A stretch of DNA of 38,764 nt from Eubacterium sp. GTDB taxonomy: Bacteria; Bacillota; Clostridia; Lachnospirales; Lachnospiraceae. The stretch covers positions 1 through 38,764 of the forward strand of contig JAIKXQ010000120.1 of assembly GCA_024684035.1 (NCBI GenBank), in the 5' to 3' direction. Both the position numbers and the translations under genes were made by a program. Under the pieces are notes generated by a model. That model did not search any database. It worked only from the letters and a program-made list of their open reading frames with translations, and was not told where the DNA came from. How positions within the stretch are numbered: position 1 is the first letter of the stretch; every line of letters begins with the position of its first letter. Below are positions 17,955 to 26,476 of this stretch, piece after piece.

Positions 17955-19790
17955 TTACTTCAGAATGATCTCAAAGCACTTCGCGCCCCGGCTTTCATCG
18001 ACGGCCACCAGCCGGATCCAGCCGATATACTCCCTGCCGTTCTTGTTCCGATCCGAATACCGTATCCACGGACCTTTCCGGTCAAGTTCTTCCAGCATTC
18101 TCCGGTGATTCTCCGTCGGCTCGAAAGACCAGGCTCTGATTTCCTCCTTCATCCCGGCCTCTTCCTCCAGACTGCGGTAATGCTCATCAACCTCCCGCTC
18201 CGTGTCACTCGAATAGCCTTCGAAACGATACCAGCCCGGATCATATCCCTGTACTGCCGTGTGCTTCATTTCATTCTTTACACGCTCAAAGAAGGCTCTG
18301 TTGGATCTGAGACAAAGCACCTTACCTTCACAGTACTCCACAAGTCCTTCCGGAATCTTCTCCGGTTTCACACCCAGTTCCTCCGGCAGCTCCAGATCCG
18401 TGATCCGGGCGGATCCCACATCATCGTAATACTGACTGCTGCTCATATCCTCTGTGAGCGTACGCGAATTCTTTATAAAATCACTGTCCGCCTCGAAAAA
18501 CTCGCGGAGAGGCTTCGGCCTCGTGAAAAGGAACCCTTGCATTCCTTCACACCCCAGAAGTCTCAATTGAAGATACTGATCCCTCGTCTCGATTCCCTCG
18601 GCCACGGTGTGAATATGAAGATTGTGGATCATCATAATCGTATAACGGAAAATCGCTTCTGCCCTGCCTCCGGCGTCATAACCTTTCAGGAAACCTCTGT
18701 CGAATTTAATCAGGTCAAAATCGAAATTCTTGAGCATATTCAGGGAAGATGCTCCGTTTCCGAAATCATCCATCCACACCCGGATGCCCTTCGCATGAAA
18801 ACCGTCGATGACAGAAGCCACTTTCGAAGGATTGGCCACGCAGGCTCTCTCCGGAATCTCTATGATCAGGTACTTCGGTTCTACTTTATACTTCTCGAGA
18901 AGGTTGCCGATCTCCGCCACCATATCCAGGGTCTCCAGATCTGAAAGAGAGAGATTCACGGATACCGGAACCAGTGCCAGACCTATGGTTTCACGCAGGC
19001 GGATCTCCTTCAACACCTGCTCCACAACATGAAGATCAAAGATCGCACTCAGGTGCTCCTTCTCCAGAATCGGTATGAACTCTCCCGGCATGATGGTGCC
19101 CTTTTCCTTACTGTTCCATCTCGCAAGGGCTTCCAGCGAACATACCTTCTCTGTCACGGAACGGATAATCGAGTGGTAATAAATCTCGATTTCATGATCC
19201 TTGATGGACTCCTCCAGATGAGCGATGATATAATTCTTCCTCCGGTAGATCTCATACATCTCCTCGCGGAATTCGCCGATGAATACTCCGGCGTTTTTGT
19301 GAATCTCATGCTCTGCAAGTCTCGCCTTGTCGCAGCAGACGGAAGGGTCTTCGTCAATCTCCTGCTGCACATACAGGCCAAACTTCATCTGGATTTCCGG
19401 GACGGGATATTTATTCACGGAGTAAATATTAGTGATCTCTCCGATGCGCTCTTTCACATCGGTATTCTTCACCAGGACAAGAAAGTGATCATCCTCCAGT
19501 CTTGCACAGATTCCTTCCGGGAAAACCTGCCCGAGGAGCCTTGCCACACTGGATACCACTTCGTTCCCGGCATAATACCCATATTCATCATTGATATGAT
19601 GCATACCGACGATATCCACGAAAATATATACAGGCTTCTGACCGGCGTCCAAGATCCTGTTCAGTACATCCTGAACATGTTGATAAAATCCGTAGGTTGT
19701 GAGCAACCCTGTCAGATTATCGTAGAACAGTACGCCTTCCATTTCTTTGATATTATTGACATCCGAAACCTTATACATCTCCTGCTGCAT
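17955..19790 (-). CDS. Degenerate GGDEF / EAL c-di-GMP phosphodiesterase, copy A
   Basis: I choose the ATG at 19790 (MQQEMYKV), which has GGGAG eight bases upstream; a frame start at 19838 has none. The product is 611 residues. Residues about 20-170 are GGDEF-like (FYDNLTGLLT, FVDIVGMHHIND), but the active-site loop reads RLEDDHF instead of R-G-G-D-E-F, so it should not make c-di-GMP. The EAL domain keeps LEALARW, VSVNLS, IEIPE, DDFG, DLIKFD, AEGIET and MQGFLF, so hydrolysis is likely. The final 170 residues form an extra domain shared with the protein at 35083-36831. It follows a LysR gene and may be co-transcribed. Confidence 0.88.
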   Translation of the reverse strand: MQQEMYKVSDVNNIKEMEGVLFYDNLTGLLTTYGFYQHVQDVLNRILDAGQKPVYIFVDIVGMHHINDEYGYYAGNEVVSSVARLLGQVFPEGICARLEDDHFLVLVKNTDVKERIGEITNIYSVNKYPVPEIQMKFGLYVQQEIDEDPSVCCDKARLAEHEIHKNAGVFIGEFREEMYEIYRRKNYIIAHLEESIKDHEIEIYYHSIIRSVTEKVCSLEALARWNSKEKGTIMPGEFIPILEKEHLSAIFDLHVVEQVLKEIRLRETIGLALVPVSVNLSLSDLETLDMVAEIGNLLEKYKVEPKYLIIEIPERACVANPSKVASVIDGFHAKGIRVWMDDFGNGASSLNMLKNFDFDLIKFDRGFLKGYDAGGRAEAIFRYTIMMIHNLHIHTVAEGIETRDQYLQLRLLGCEGMQGFLFTRPKPLREFFEADSDFIKNSRTLTEDMSSSQYYDDVGSARITDLELPEELGVKPEKIPEGLVEYCEGKVLCLRSNRAFFERVKNEMKHTAVQGYDPGWYRFEGYSSDTEREVDEHYRSLEEEAGMKEEIRAWSFEPTENHRRMLEELDRKGPWIRYSDRNKNGREYIGWIRLVAVDESRGAKCFEIILK

Positions 19791-19863
19791 ACTTGAATCT
19801 CCCATCCAAAATGATCGAAAATCAAAAAAGCCTTCCATGTATATTTCGACGATTCATTCTATA

Positions 19864-20736
19864 TTATAAAGCGAGCATTCCGAAAAAAGCCTTCATTTCC
19901 TGAGAAACCCACTTGTTTTTGTGATGAAGTACCTGAAGAAAAATCCTCGCGTGATACCCGGTTTGAATAACCTTCACGTCCTCCTCTTCCTCACGGTTTT
20001 CCAGCATGTACTCCGGGAGAAAAGTGATACCCATATTCTGCCGCACCATGGACAGGATGAGATCCGTATTCCTGGATTCGATCACAGGATTCAGTTCGAT
20101 TCCACGATCCCGCAGATCCCTCTCCAGAATCATTCGATAGGACGCATCCCTCTCCGTCAGAATCATCGGCGAGGAAAAGACATCCTGAAGGCTCACATTC
20201 TCCCTGGCTGCCAGCGGATGATCCGCGGAACAGACAAAAACCGCCCTCTCTTCTCTCTCCATCACCGTCACCAAATCCAGATCACGGATAGGTTCATCCG
20301 TCAGATAGGCAAAGTCAATCTCGTTGTCCCGAAGCATCCGGAGCAGACCGTCGATACTGTCGGTGGTAATGCTGATCTGCACGCCCGGATATTTCTTGTG
20401 AAAAGCCGCTACCGGTTTCAGTAGCAGCGATGTACAGAGAGAATCCACTGTGCCGATGGTCAGTGTCCCCTCCAGCCCGTCCTTGGGGGACACGCTTTCC
20501 TTTGCATCCGAAATATCGTTCAGAATCCGGACGGCATGGGCATGAAACGTCTTGCCGTCACTGGTCAGTGAAATCGACTTGCCAAGCCGGTCAAAGAGCC
20601 TCGTCCCCAGTTCGTCTTCCAGCTTTGCTACCTGGATCGTGACAGCAGCCTGGGAATAACCGAGCTTCTCGGCCGCCTTTGAAAAGGTTCCCAGTTGAAC
20701 GATTGTGTTAAATGTGATCAAATGCTGTAATTCCAT
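19864..20736 (-). CDS. LysR-family transcriptional regulator
   Basis: The 290-residue product has the LysR winged helix at residues 1-60 (LITFNTIVQLGTFSKAAEKLGYSQ...LEDELGTRLFDR) and a substrate-binding domain after residue 90 (GTLTIGTVDSLCTSLLLKPV). Its effector is unknown. ATG at 20736 follows AGGGAGAG. It lies 20 bases after an SGNH hydrolase gene and 73 bases before the EAL gene on the same strand, so the three may form one unit. LysR regulators usually control a divergent neighbour; here the divergent gene is the 380-residue unknown at 21638, with the hydrolase in between. Confidence 0.93.
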   Translation of the reverse strand: MELQHLITFNTIVQLGTFSKAAEKLGYSQAAVTIQVAKLEDELGTRLFDRLGKSISLTSDGKTFHAHAVRILNDISDAKESVSPKDGLEGTLTIGTVDSLCTSLLLKPVAAFHKKYPGVQISITTDSIDGLLRMLRDNEIDFAYLTDEPIRDLDLVTVMEREERAVFVCSADHPLAARENVSLQDVFSSPMILTERDASYRMILERDLRDRGIELNPVIESRNTDLILSMVRQNMGITFLPEYMLENREEEEDVKVIQTGYHARIFLQVLHHKNKWVSQEMKAFFGMLAL

Positions 20737-20756
20737 CTTGCTCTCCCTTGTATTTC

Positions 20757-21410
20757 TCAGAGCTCTTTGAGAGCCTGCCGGACGATCCTGTACATTATCT
20801 CATTCCCATCCTCATTCGGATGAACACCGTCCGGCGTATATTTTTCCTTTAATTCCGGATCCCTGGGATCCAGCGGACACTGATGATACATATCCAGAAC
20901 CGGAAGGGAACAGGCAGAGGCCACATCCTGAATAATCCGTACATAGTCCTCCAGGCATTCCGATTTTCTGTGCCCGTACATCGTCACCTTGTCGTGTTCG
21001 TGCTCCGTGTGGATCGGTGTCATGACAAGAATCTTCGCTGTCGGCCACTTCTGCCGTACATCCCTGTACAAAAGATGCAACGCTCCGTAGAACGTATCAT
21101 CCGTCCTGTCCTCCATCTCACCGATGGGCGCGTCTCCATGTCCGTAGTCATTGAGTCCGGAGCAGATCACAACCACATCTGCCTCTTCCTTTATCCCCGG
21201 AAGCCGGCTTCTGAGATACCTGTCATAGGCAGGCTCCGGAGAAGCTTTTCTCTGTCTGGCAATCCGCGATCCTCCCACACCGTTCCCATAGGTCTTTGCG
21301 CCATCTCTGGCGGATAAAAGCTTCCAGAATATTTTTTCCTTGTCCTTAACGCCTGCCCCCTCAACGATACTGTCCCCGAGAAACACAAGCCTTGCCCCGC
21401 TGATTTCCAT
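20757..21410 (-). CDS. SGNH/GDSL-family hydrolase
   Basis: The start at 21410 is chosen because GGAGG lies five bases upstream; a frame start at 21434 would contain this site. The 217-residue product has block I FLGDSIVEG (nucleophile Ser), a Gly in block II (YGNGVGGSRI), block III SGLNDYG, and block V DGVHPNEDG with the catalytic Asp and His. This family includes esterases, acylhydrolases and carbohydrate deacetylases. There is no signal peptide, so it is probably cytoplasmic. The substrate is unknown. Confidence 0.9.
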   Translation of the reverse strand: MEISGARLVFLGDSIVEGAGVKDKEKIFWKLLSARDGAKTYGNGVGGSRIARQRKASPEPAYDRYLRSRLPGIKEEADVVVICSGLNDYGHGDAPIGEMEDRTDDTFYGALHLLYRDVRQKWPTAKILVMTPIHTEHEHDKVTMYGHRKSECLEDYVRIIQDVASACSLPVLDMYHQCPLDPRDPELKEKYTPDGVHPNEDGNEIMYRIVRQALKEL

Positions 21411-21637
21411 ATAAACCTCCATAAATCCTTTCATTTTTAAAGCACTCTCATTTTACCGCACTTTATCCTCTTATACAAATCCCGACGTTTTTCTGCCATT
21501 TTCTTTCGCATTATGTATATACAAAATGCAATTTTTCTGTGATATACTTGAAAAGTTCGTCTGCCTGACTTATGGCGGTAATAAATCTCCATTCGCAGGC
21601 GCGCTGACATTGTAATATCAAAAAGGGGACTTGCACT

Positions 21638-22780
21638 TTGAATACCAAAAATCTCGATCTAATTTTCACGCAGTATCGACTTCGTTTTCATGAGCTCAAT
21701 GAGCAGAGCAGCTTCAAACCGGATGAAGGTTCCAAGTGGAGAGCCGTATCATCCTTCCACAAAAACTGGAATTCCGATGCGGAGGATTTTGCCGCTATGT
21801 TTGCCGCTGCGATGGAAGCTCTCCTTCCTCTCTTCGAAACAGGCATGCACAAACCGGTCTCAGGTCTGAAGGAACTGATGAAAATGACAGACGAAGCAGA
21901 GTTTGTACGTCTGCAGTTCCGTGATCTCTTCCGAAAATCTTCTGTTGCAGATCTGGACGAACGCATGGAAGCGATTCGCGCCTTTCGGGAGGCCGTAAAT
22001 ATCCATATTGCGAACTGCGTCGCTGAACCACAGAAGTATCAGCAGACAGACGCCGACGTTCTGAACTACCTGGCCGTCTATGATCCCTCCCACAACTATC
22101 TCTACCGGAAAGAGGCCGCTGATCTTTTTGCCCAGGCTGCCGAGTTCGGTGAGTATTTCTGTGCGGGACGTCTGCCTCTGCGCGGCTACTACAAGATGTG
22201 TGACATGATCCTCGAGGAAGTGTGGAACTATCCTCTGATTCTCAAAGATCATCAGGGGCGTGTTGCCGCCATGCAGAACGGTTTCGAGGACGATCTTCAC
22301 CTTCTGGCCTATGATATTCTGACATGTGCCTATAAATACGACTTCTATTCAAACATCCGCATCAGCTACACCTTTGTCAACGACTGGATGAAACGTGCAG
22401 AGACCATGCAGCTCCTTGAATCGAAGATCAACGATCTGAAGAACAAGCTTCAGCAGAGCACCGCTCACATGAACGACGTCTGCGACTGCTCTCTTCCGGA
22501 TCTCACCGGCATTGAGGTCAACCACAAGAGCTACGGTGCCGGCTCCGTCATCAGCTGTACCGATGACCGTGTGAAAGTACACTTCCCCACTTCGGATAAG
22601 GTCTTCCGCTTCCCGGACGCTCTTCTGAACGGATTCCTGAAGCCGGCGGATCCCGCAGTCCTCGAGGGCTTCAAGGCTTTTGAACACGCGACACGGGTTC
22701 GCCCTATGCTGCAGCTGGAAATCGACGATATCCGGGAACAGCTGACAGAAGCGGAGCAAAAGTTCAAGGCCTTCGCCTGA
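21638..22780 (+). CDS. Conserved-looking protein of unknown function with SH3/tudor-like C-terminal segment
   Basis: The 380-residue frame starts with TTG at 21638, preceded by AAGGGGAC at suitable distance; no good ATG lies near. The protein is mostly helical and soluble, with no signal or membrane segment. I recognise no family for residues 1-290. Residues about 297-340 (EVNHKSYGAGSVISCTDDRV, then VHFP...KVFRFPDALLNGFL) resemble the small beta-barrel found at the end of PcrA/UvrD helicases, CarD and similar proteins that read 'H-x-x-[YF]-G-x-G-x-V'. A final coiled coil (LQLEIDDIREQLTEAEQ) follows. The barrel suggests contact with RNA polymerase or nucleic acid; this is inference from pattern alone. 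Confidence 0.8.
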   Translation: MNTKNLDLIFTQYRLRFHELNEQSSFKPDEGSKWRAVSSFHKNWNSDAEDFAAMFAAAMEALLPLFETGMHKPVSGLKELMKMTDEAEFVRLQFRDLFRKSSVADLDERMEAIRAFREAVNIHIANCVAEPQKYQQTDADVLNYLAVYDPSHNYLYRKEAADLFAQAAEFGEYFCAGRLPLRGYYKMCDMILEEVWNYPLILKDHQGRVAAMQNGFEDDLHLLAYDILTCAYKYDFYSNIRISYTFVNDWMKRAETMQLLESKINDLKNKLQQSTAHMNDVCDCSLPDLTGIEVNHKSYGAGSVISCTDDRVKVHFPTSDKVFRFPDALLNGFLKPADPAVLEGFKAFEHATRVRPMLQLEIDDIREQLTEAEQKFKAFA

Positions 22781-22902
22781 TTTTCTTCAGGCAGGACTCA
22801 CCGACATTGCTCACAAGAGCATTGCCCGATCTTTGCTTGCATAGTATATTAGTACATAGAAAAAAATACGGGCAAAAATGCCAACTGCTGTGAGGTTTCA
22901 AT

Positions 22903-23439
22903 ATGAGTGATAATCAGATCGAATATTTTGATGTATATAATGAAAAAAAAGAAAAGACGGGAAAAGCCCTTCCCCGTAAGGGAAGTTTTCTTCAGGAGGG
23001 GGAGTACCAGCTGATCGTACTGGCAATCCTGGAGCGGCCGGATCACAAATTTCTGATTACCCGTCGTTCTCTGAACAAGAAATGGGCAGCCGGCGACTGG
23101 GAGGTTTCCGGAGGCGGTGCCCAGGCCGGAGAATCTTCCTATGATGCTGTATGCCGTGAGACGCTGGAAGAAACAGGTCTCGATGTTCGCAACGCTGATG
23201 GGGACTGCGTCTACACCTATTCCAACGTGGATCTGAAAAGAGGAGACAACTATTTCGTCGACATCTATCATTTCGTCATGGACTTCGACCACTCCGATGT
23301 ACATCCGCAGGAAAGCGAAACCGAAGGCTTTGACATTGTCCCCTTCGAGGAAATCGACAGGCTTGGAAAAGAGGGACATTTCCTTCACTACGAGCGCATT
23401 CTCCAGGCTCTGGAGGCAGAGAAAAAAGCCCGACTTTGA
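22903..23439 (+). CDS. NUDIX hydrolase
   Basis: The 178-residue product contains a full NUDIX box (GGAQAGESSYDAVCRETLEE then TGL), with the Arg and Glu residues that bind magnesium in place. The N-terminus (IEYFDVYNEKKEKTGKALPR) resembles the NUDIX subgroup close to isopentenyl-diphosphate isomerase and YfcD, where the first residues describe a nucleotide or isoprenoid substrate pocket. The substrate is not readable. ATG at 22903 follows GTGAGG. The gene is 122 bases after the unknown 380-residue gene and ends about 100 bases before a strong shared terminator. Confidence 0.9.
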   Translation: MSDNQIEYFDVYNEKKEKTGKALPRKGSFLQEGEYQLIVLAILERPDHKFLITRRSLNKKWAAGDWEVSGGGAQAGESSYDAVCRETLEETGLDVRNADGDCVYTYSNVDLKRGDNYFVDIYHFVMDFDHSDVHPQESETEGFDIVPFEEIDRLGKEGHFLHYERILQALEAEKKARL

Positions 23440-23515
23440 TCTGCAACGGGCTAGTGAATGATAAATCACGGGCTGCGTTCCTGAGCAAGGATACGGAGTG
23501 TTGTGGTATAGAGAA

Positions 23516-23537
23516 TGCGGAGCAATTTCCTATGAGA
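23516..23537 (-). repeat. Dispersed post-terminator element, copy 2
   Basis: It is identical over 22 bases to 9229-9250 and, read leftward, begins immediately after the terminator at 23539-23579. Confidence 0.6.
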
Positions 23538-23538
23538 G

Positions 23539-23579
23539 AACAAAAAGGATGCCGCTTGATTTGCGGCATCCTTTTTGTT
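23539..23579. terminator. Bidirectional Rho-independent terminator
   Basis: A 17-base-pair perfect stem (core GGATGCCGC/GCGGCATCC) with a seven-base loop is flanked by A-tract and T-tract. It serves the NUDIX gene rightward and the 57-codon gene leftward. Confidence 0.95.
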
Positions 23580-23651
23580 CTTTCTTACCATGTATATAAC
23601 AACCGTTTCTCCCGTCTCCTTCCAATGATCCGGAAATACACGAAATCTTTC

Positions 23652-23825
23652 TTACTCTTCTCCTGATGAATCGGAAGCTTCACCAAACTGCCGTTCCCAT
23701 CCCCATCCTCTCTCGGGATCGAACACATGTGTCAATTCAGAATCCGGTACCTTATCATTATTCGGACCAAATCCGGTGTCGCTGAAATCAACAAGCTCCA
23801 ATCTCGGTTTCTTCCAAACTTTCAT
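23652..23825 (-). CDS. 57-residue peptide, RiPP-precursor-like
   Basis: This short frame runs from an ATG at 23825, preceded by the strong site AAAGGAGGAGGGAG, to TAA at 23652. The product begins MKVWKKPRLELVDFSDTG, continues FGPNND, and ends with an acidic tail containing GWGWERQFGE and SSGEE. It has no Cys. The start resembles leaders of many ribosomally made modified peptides, especially the [Y/W]-x-x-P-x-L pattern with a later Thr-Gly seen in lasso-type precursors. No cyclase, RRE or leader protease gene is adjacent, so this is not a complete known cluster. A TATACT box at about 23877-23882 may be its own -10. A small ordinary protein is the main alternative. Confidence 0.65.
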   Translation of the reverse strand: MKVWKKPRLELVDFSDTGFGPNNDKVPDSELTHVFDPERGWGWERQFGEASDSSGEE

Positions 23826-23957
23826 TCTCCCTCCTCCTTTCAGAGTTTCATCGGTATCATACTTGTATGTCTCTAAAGTATAACGCGAAATCGCAGTTTT
23901 TCCTGTACGATTTCTTGTTTGTGACCGGTAAAACTCGTACTTGACAAGGAATTTTTC

Positions 23958-24662
23958 TTAATTCATCCACTCAAAGGACTCTGCCATTTCCTCGGCTGCG
24001 TCATCGATATCCGTGGCGCCGCTGAAATTTGTGGCGTGGATCAGCACATATCGGTTATCTCCGCAGAGATAATATTGTCTGGTTGTGCAGGTGTCCTCGA
24101 TCATCTCGAGCATGATCACGTTGACCCCTTTGTCGGTGGTGTATCCACGGCCGTGAACCTCGCACTCCTTTCCCTTTGTCATAATGCCCAGCTGACGCAT
24201 AATTGCATTTTTGAAACTCATGGGATCGTCGGCCTTGTATTTGTTTGTGCCCTGTTCCACAGATATATTGTCCGGCTGATTCATGTCCGTCTCGTCGTCG
24301 CGCACATAGAAGACTTTCGCTGACGTGGACTGTTCCTCATTCATCTCCCAGCCTTCCGGAATGATGTAGCTTCCATCCTCCGTGTATGCCGGCTCTCCGT
24401 CTTCATAATCCCCATATCCCAGACTGCTGTCCGAAGAGTATCCGCTGTCGCTAAGATACTCATCCAGCATTTCATCCGGATCCATGGATGAGCCGTAATA
24501 ATCATCATAGGATCCTCCATACAGGTTTTCCTCACTGGAACCGGACCACGCCTCCGGATCTTCTCTATGCACGCGAAAAGGCAGGGTAATCGTGCAGCCG
24601 CCAAGACAGCCGGCCGCCAGAATCCCTGCCAGAATCAATCCGATTCTTCTGTTTCTTTTCAT
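23958..24662 (-). CDS. Lipoprotein of unknown function
   Basis: The start at 24662 is chosen because AGGGGG lies six bases upstream, inside the longer frame. The 234-residue product has a basic N-terminus, a hydrophobic stretch and the lipobox CLGGC (Cys about residue 23), so it should be lipidated and face outward. A disordered acidic linker rich in Ser, Tyr, Asp and Gly (residues about 40-95) leads to a folded domain with YIIPEGWEMNEEQSTSAKVFYV and a final SFEWMN. I recognise no named family. It lies downstream of the ABC exporter operon, 195 bases apart. Confidence 0.82.
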   Translation of the reverse strand: MKRNRRIGLILAGILAAGCLGGCTITLPFRVHREDPEAWSGSSEENLYGGSYDDYYGSSMDPDEMLDEYLSDSGYSSDSSLGYGDYEDGEPAYTEDGSYIIPEGWEMNEEQSTSAKVFYVRDDETDMNQPDNISVEQGTNKYKADDPMSFKNAIMRQLGIMTKGKECEVHGRGYTTDKGVNVIMLEMIEDTCTTRQYYLCGDNRYVLIHATNFSGATDIDDAAEEMAESFEWMN

Positions 24663-24752
24663 AAAAATCCCCCTCAAAAAAACATATTTCCTGACAGATC
24701 AACCAGCGCCTGAAACAGACAGACACTTATTTTTCTATCAATCATGTTGTAT

Positions 24753-24770
24753 CACAAACTTCGGTTTGTG
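24753..24770. other. UUCG-capped hairpin between permease and lipoprotein genes
   Basis: CACAAAC-TTCG-GTTTGTG is a perfect seven-base-pair stem with a stable tetraloop on the plus strand. No U-tract follows on either strand, so it may protect an RNA 3' end or be a weak terminator of the ABC operon. Confidence 0.4.
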
Positions 24771-24857
24771 TATAGGGGATTTTGCATCCTGCGGACAGCT
24801 TCTCTTTGACATTTCAAGAGAACAACCGCAGTTCAGAACCTATTTCTTAAATAACTA

Positions 24858-26456
24858 TTATCCCAGTTTCACAAAAAGCTTTGGTGCTCCTCTGTGAAGC
24901 CACAGAACAAGCATGAGCAGAAGCACTGCGGTTACAGCTGTAATTATACCGAAATAACACATAACTCCCACAACTTCATGAAAGAAAACAAACCCGACAA
25001 AAAAAGCAATGGCATAGAACATTCCCCCGAACAGTGCAAAGAGAACGGAAAGGCTCTGCTTGATCGGGTAAATCTCACTTGTCCACTTCAGGTTCGGATT
25101 GTGAAGCCCCAGGAACATGCCGAAGAGGGACACAAGTCCGATGTAGAGGGTCGGGATCACCAGGATAAAAATCTTCTCTGTAATTGTGAGCTCAAATACT
25201 GCGCAGGCACAGATCATGGGCACCAGAGCAGGGATCTCTGTAAGAATAAACTGCAGGAAAACCTTTGCCCGAAGGATTGAGATCACGGACACCGGAAGAG
25301 ACTGCAGGATCCACAGATTTTTTCCCTCGAGGGAGATCGACGGTGTGGCAATGTCATTCATGGAGGCACAGCCGCAGATTGCCGTGATGATCACAAGAGC
25401 AACAGCGCCGTGGGCTTCCGCAAACAGGAAATTGACCATCTCCTGCAGAGCCGCACCCTTGAGGACAAACATAACGCCGATGAACGGAAGGATGATGATT
25501 CCTAGACCGCAGTTGAGCATATAGCTGGAACTGCCCGTGAATCTGCCGAGCTCCTTGCCGAACAGAGCTCCAAAACTGCTCTTTCTCTTGACCGTTTTTT
25601 CACGGTAGGTGACGTGACTCTCTTTTCCCGTGGATGTGACAATTTTCAAGAAGCTTCTGGAGAGCACGATCCATACCAGGGCAATCAGCAGAACTACCAC
25701 AACTGCATATATAGCCATCGCGATTCCGTCGCCGGTTCCCATTGCGCCGAAGAGATAAAGCGGATAGGCAGCTCCCTTCACCTTGTCTCCGTAGAGCTGT
25801 GCATGCAGGAGCAGATCTCTCATGATATCGGCAGCCTTGAAATACACGATGTAGTAGACGGTAATAAATACAAGAGCAATAATAACCGTTGTAATATTTT
25901 TTCTCTTCAGTTTGGTGCTGAAGAAGGCCACGACATAGCCGAGCAAACAGGACAGGGCAAAAACAATCACGGAAACCGCAAATATCCAGAGAATTGAACC
26001 CGCAAGCTTCATGATGCTGAAAGAATCAGTGATGAAGTAAACCACTGTTGCCGGAACCGTGACTGTGGAACAATACATCAGTCCCATCAGATATACAGTA
26101 ACAAGCCTTGAGATGATCACATAGTCCACCGGAATCGGCATGGACAGAAGCAGATCATTATCCTTGGCCAGGTAGAGTCCCGAGAAGGTATTGAACACAC
26201 TTCCGAATGCTCCGAGAAAAATCGCCAGCCCGCTGAGGAGCGAGAAATAAAACCACCCAAGTCCAAGTTGAATCACCGGACGCAGGCTCCAGGAAAGATA
26301 GGAGAACATTCCTCCCAGCATTCCCACCATCAGAAGAATAAAAAGAGTGAACATCAGAAAAATCGAAAACTTTGATCTCGCTTTGTTCTTTTTCGGATTA
26401 TAGAGATAGGCGCGAAAAATCTCCGCCAGCTGTTTTTTTATAAGAATACTAAGCAT
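24858..26456 (-). CDS. ABC exporter permease (multi-span membrane protein)
   Basis: The ATG at 26456 follows GGGAGG; a longer frame start at 26489 overlaps the upstream ATPase gene. The 532-residue product has about twelve hydrophobic segments arranged as in large ABC-2 type permeases without a separate ATPase domain, for example FSIFLMFTLFILLMVGMLGGMF and VSVIVFALSCLLGYVVAFF. A conserved-looking SISLEGKNLWILQSLPVS loop near residue 380 is characteristic of Firmicute exporters of this type, where related sequences read 'S.EG..lwllkslPi'. The exported compound is unknown. It is the second gene after the ATPase, 20 bases downstream. Confidence 0.88.
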   Translation of the reverse strand: MLSILIKKQLAEIFRAYLYNPKKNKARSKFSIFLMFTLFILLMVGMLGGMFSYLSWSLRPVIQLGLGWFYFSLLSGLAIFLGAFGSVFNTFSGLYLAKDNDLLLSMPIPVDYVIISRLVTVYLMGLMYCSTVTVPATVVYFITDSFSIMKLAGSILWIFAVSVIVFALSCLLGYVVAFFSTKLKRKNITTVIIALVFITVYYIVYFKAADIMRDLLLHAQLYGDKVKGAAYPLYLFGAMGTGDGIAMAIYAVVVVLLIALVWIVLSRSFLKIVTSTGKESHVTYREKTVKRKSSFGALFGKELGRFTGSSSYMLNCGLGIIILPFIGVMFVLKGAALQEMVNFLFAEAHGAVALVIITAICGCASMNDIATPSISLEGKNLWILQSLPVSVISILRAKVFLQFILTEIPALVPMICACAVFELTITEKIFILVIPTLYIGLVSLFGMFLGLHNPNLKWTSEIYPIKQSLSVLFALFGGMFYAIAFFVGFVFFHEVVGVMCYFGIITAVTAVLLLMLVLWLHRGAPKLFVKLG

Positions 26457-26476
26457 GATAACCTCCCGAGACCGGA

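Noticed and set aside
23580-23651. A second short frame after the 57-codon gene (about 19 codons)
   Set aside because: Too short, poor start and no recognisable pattern.
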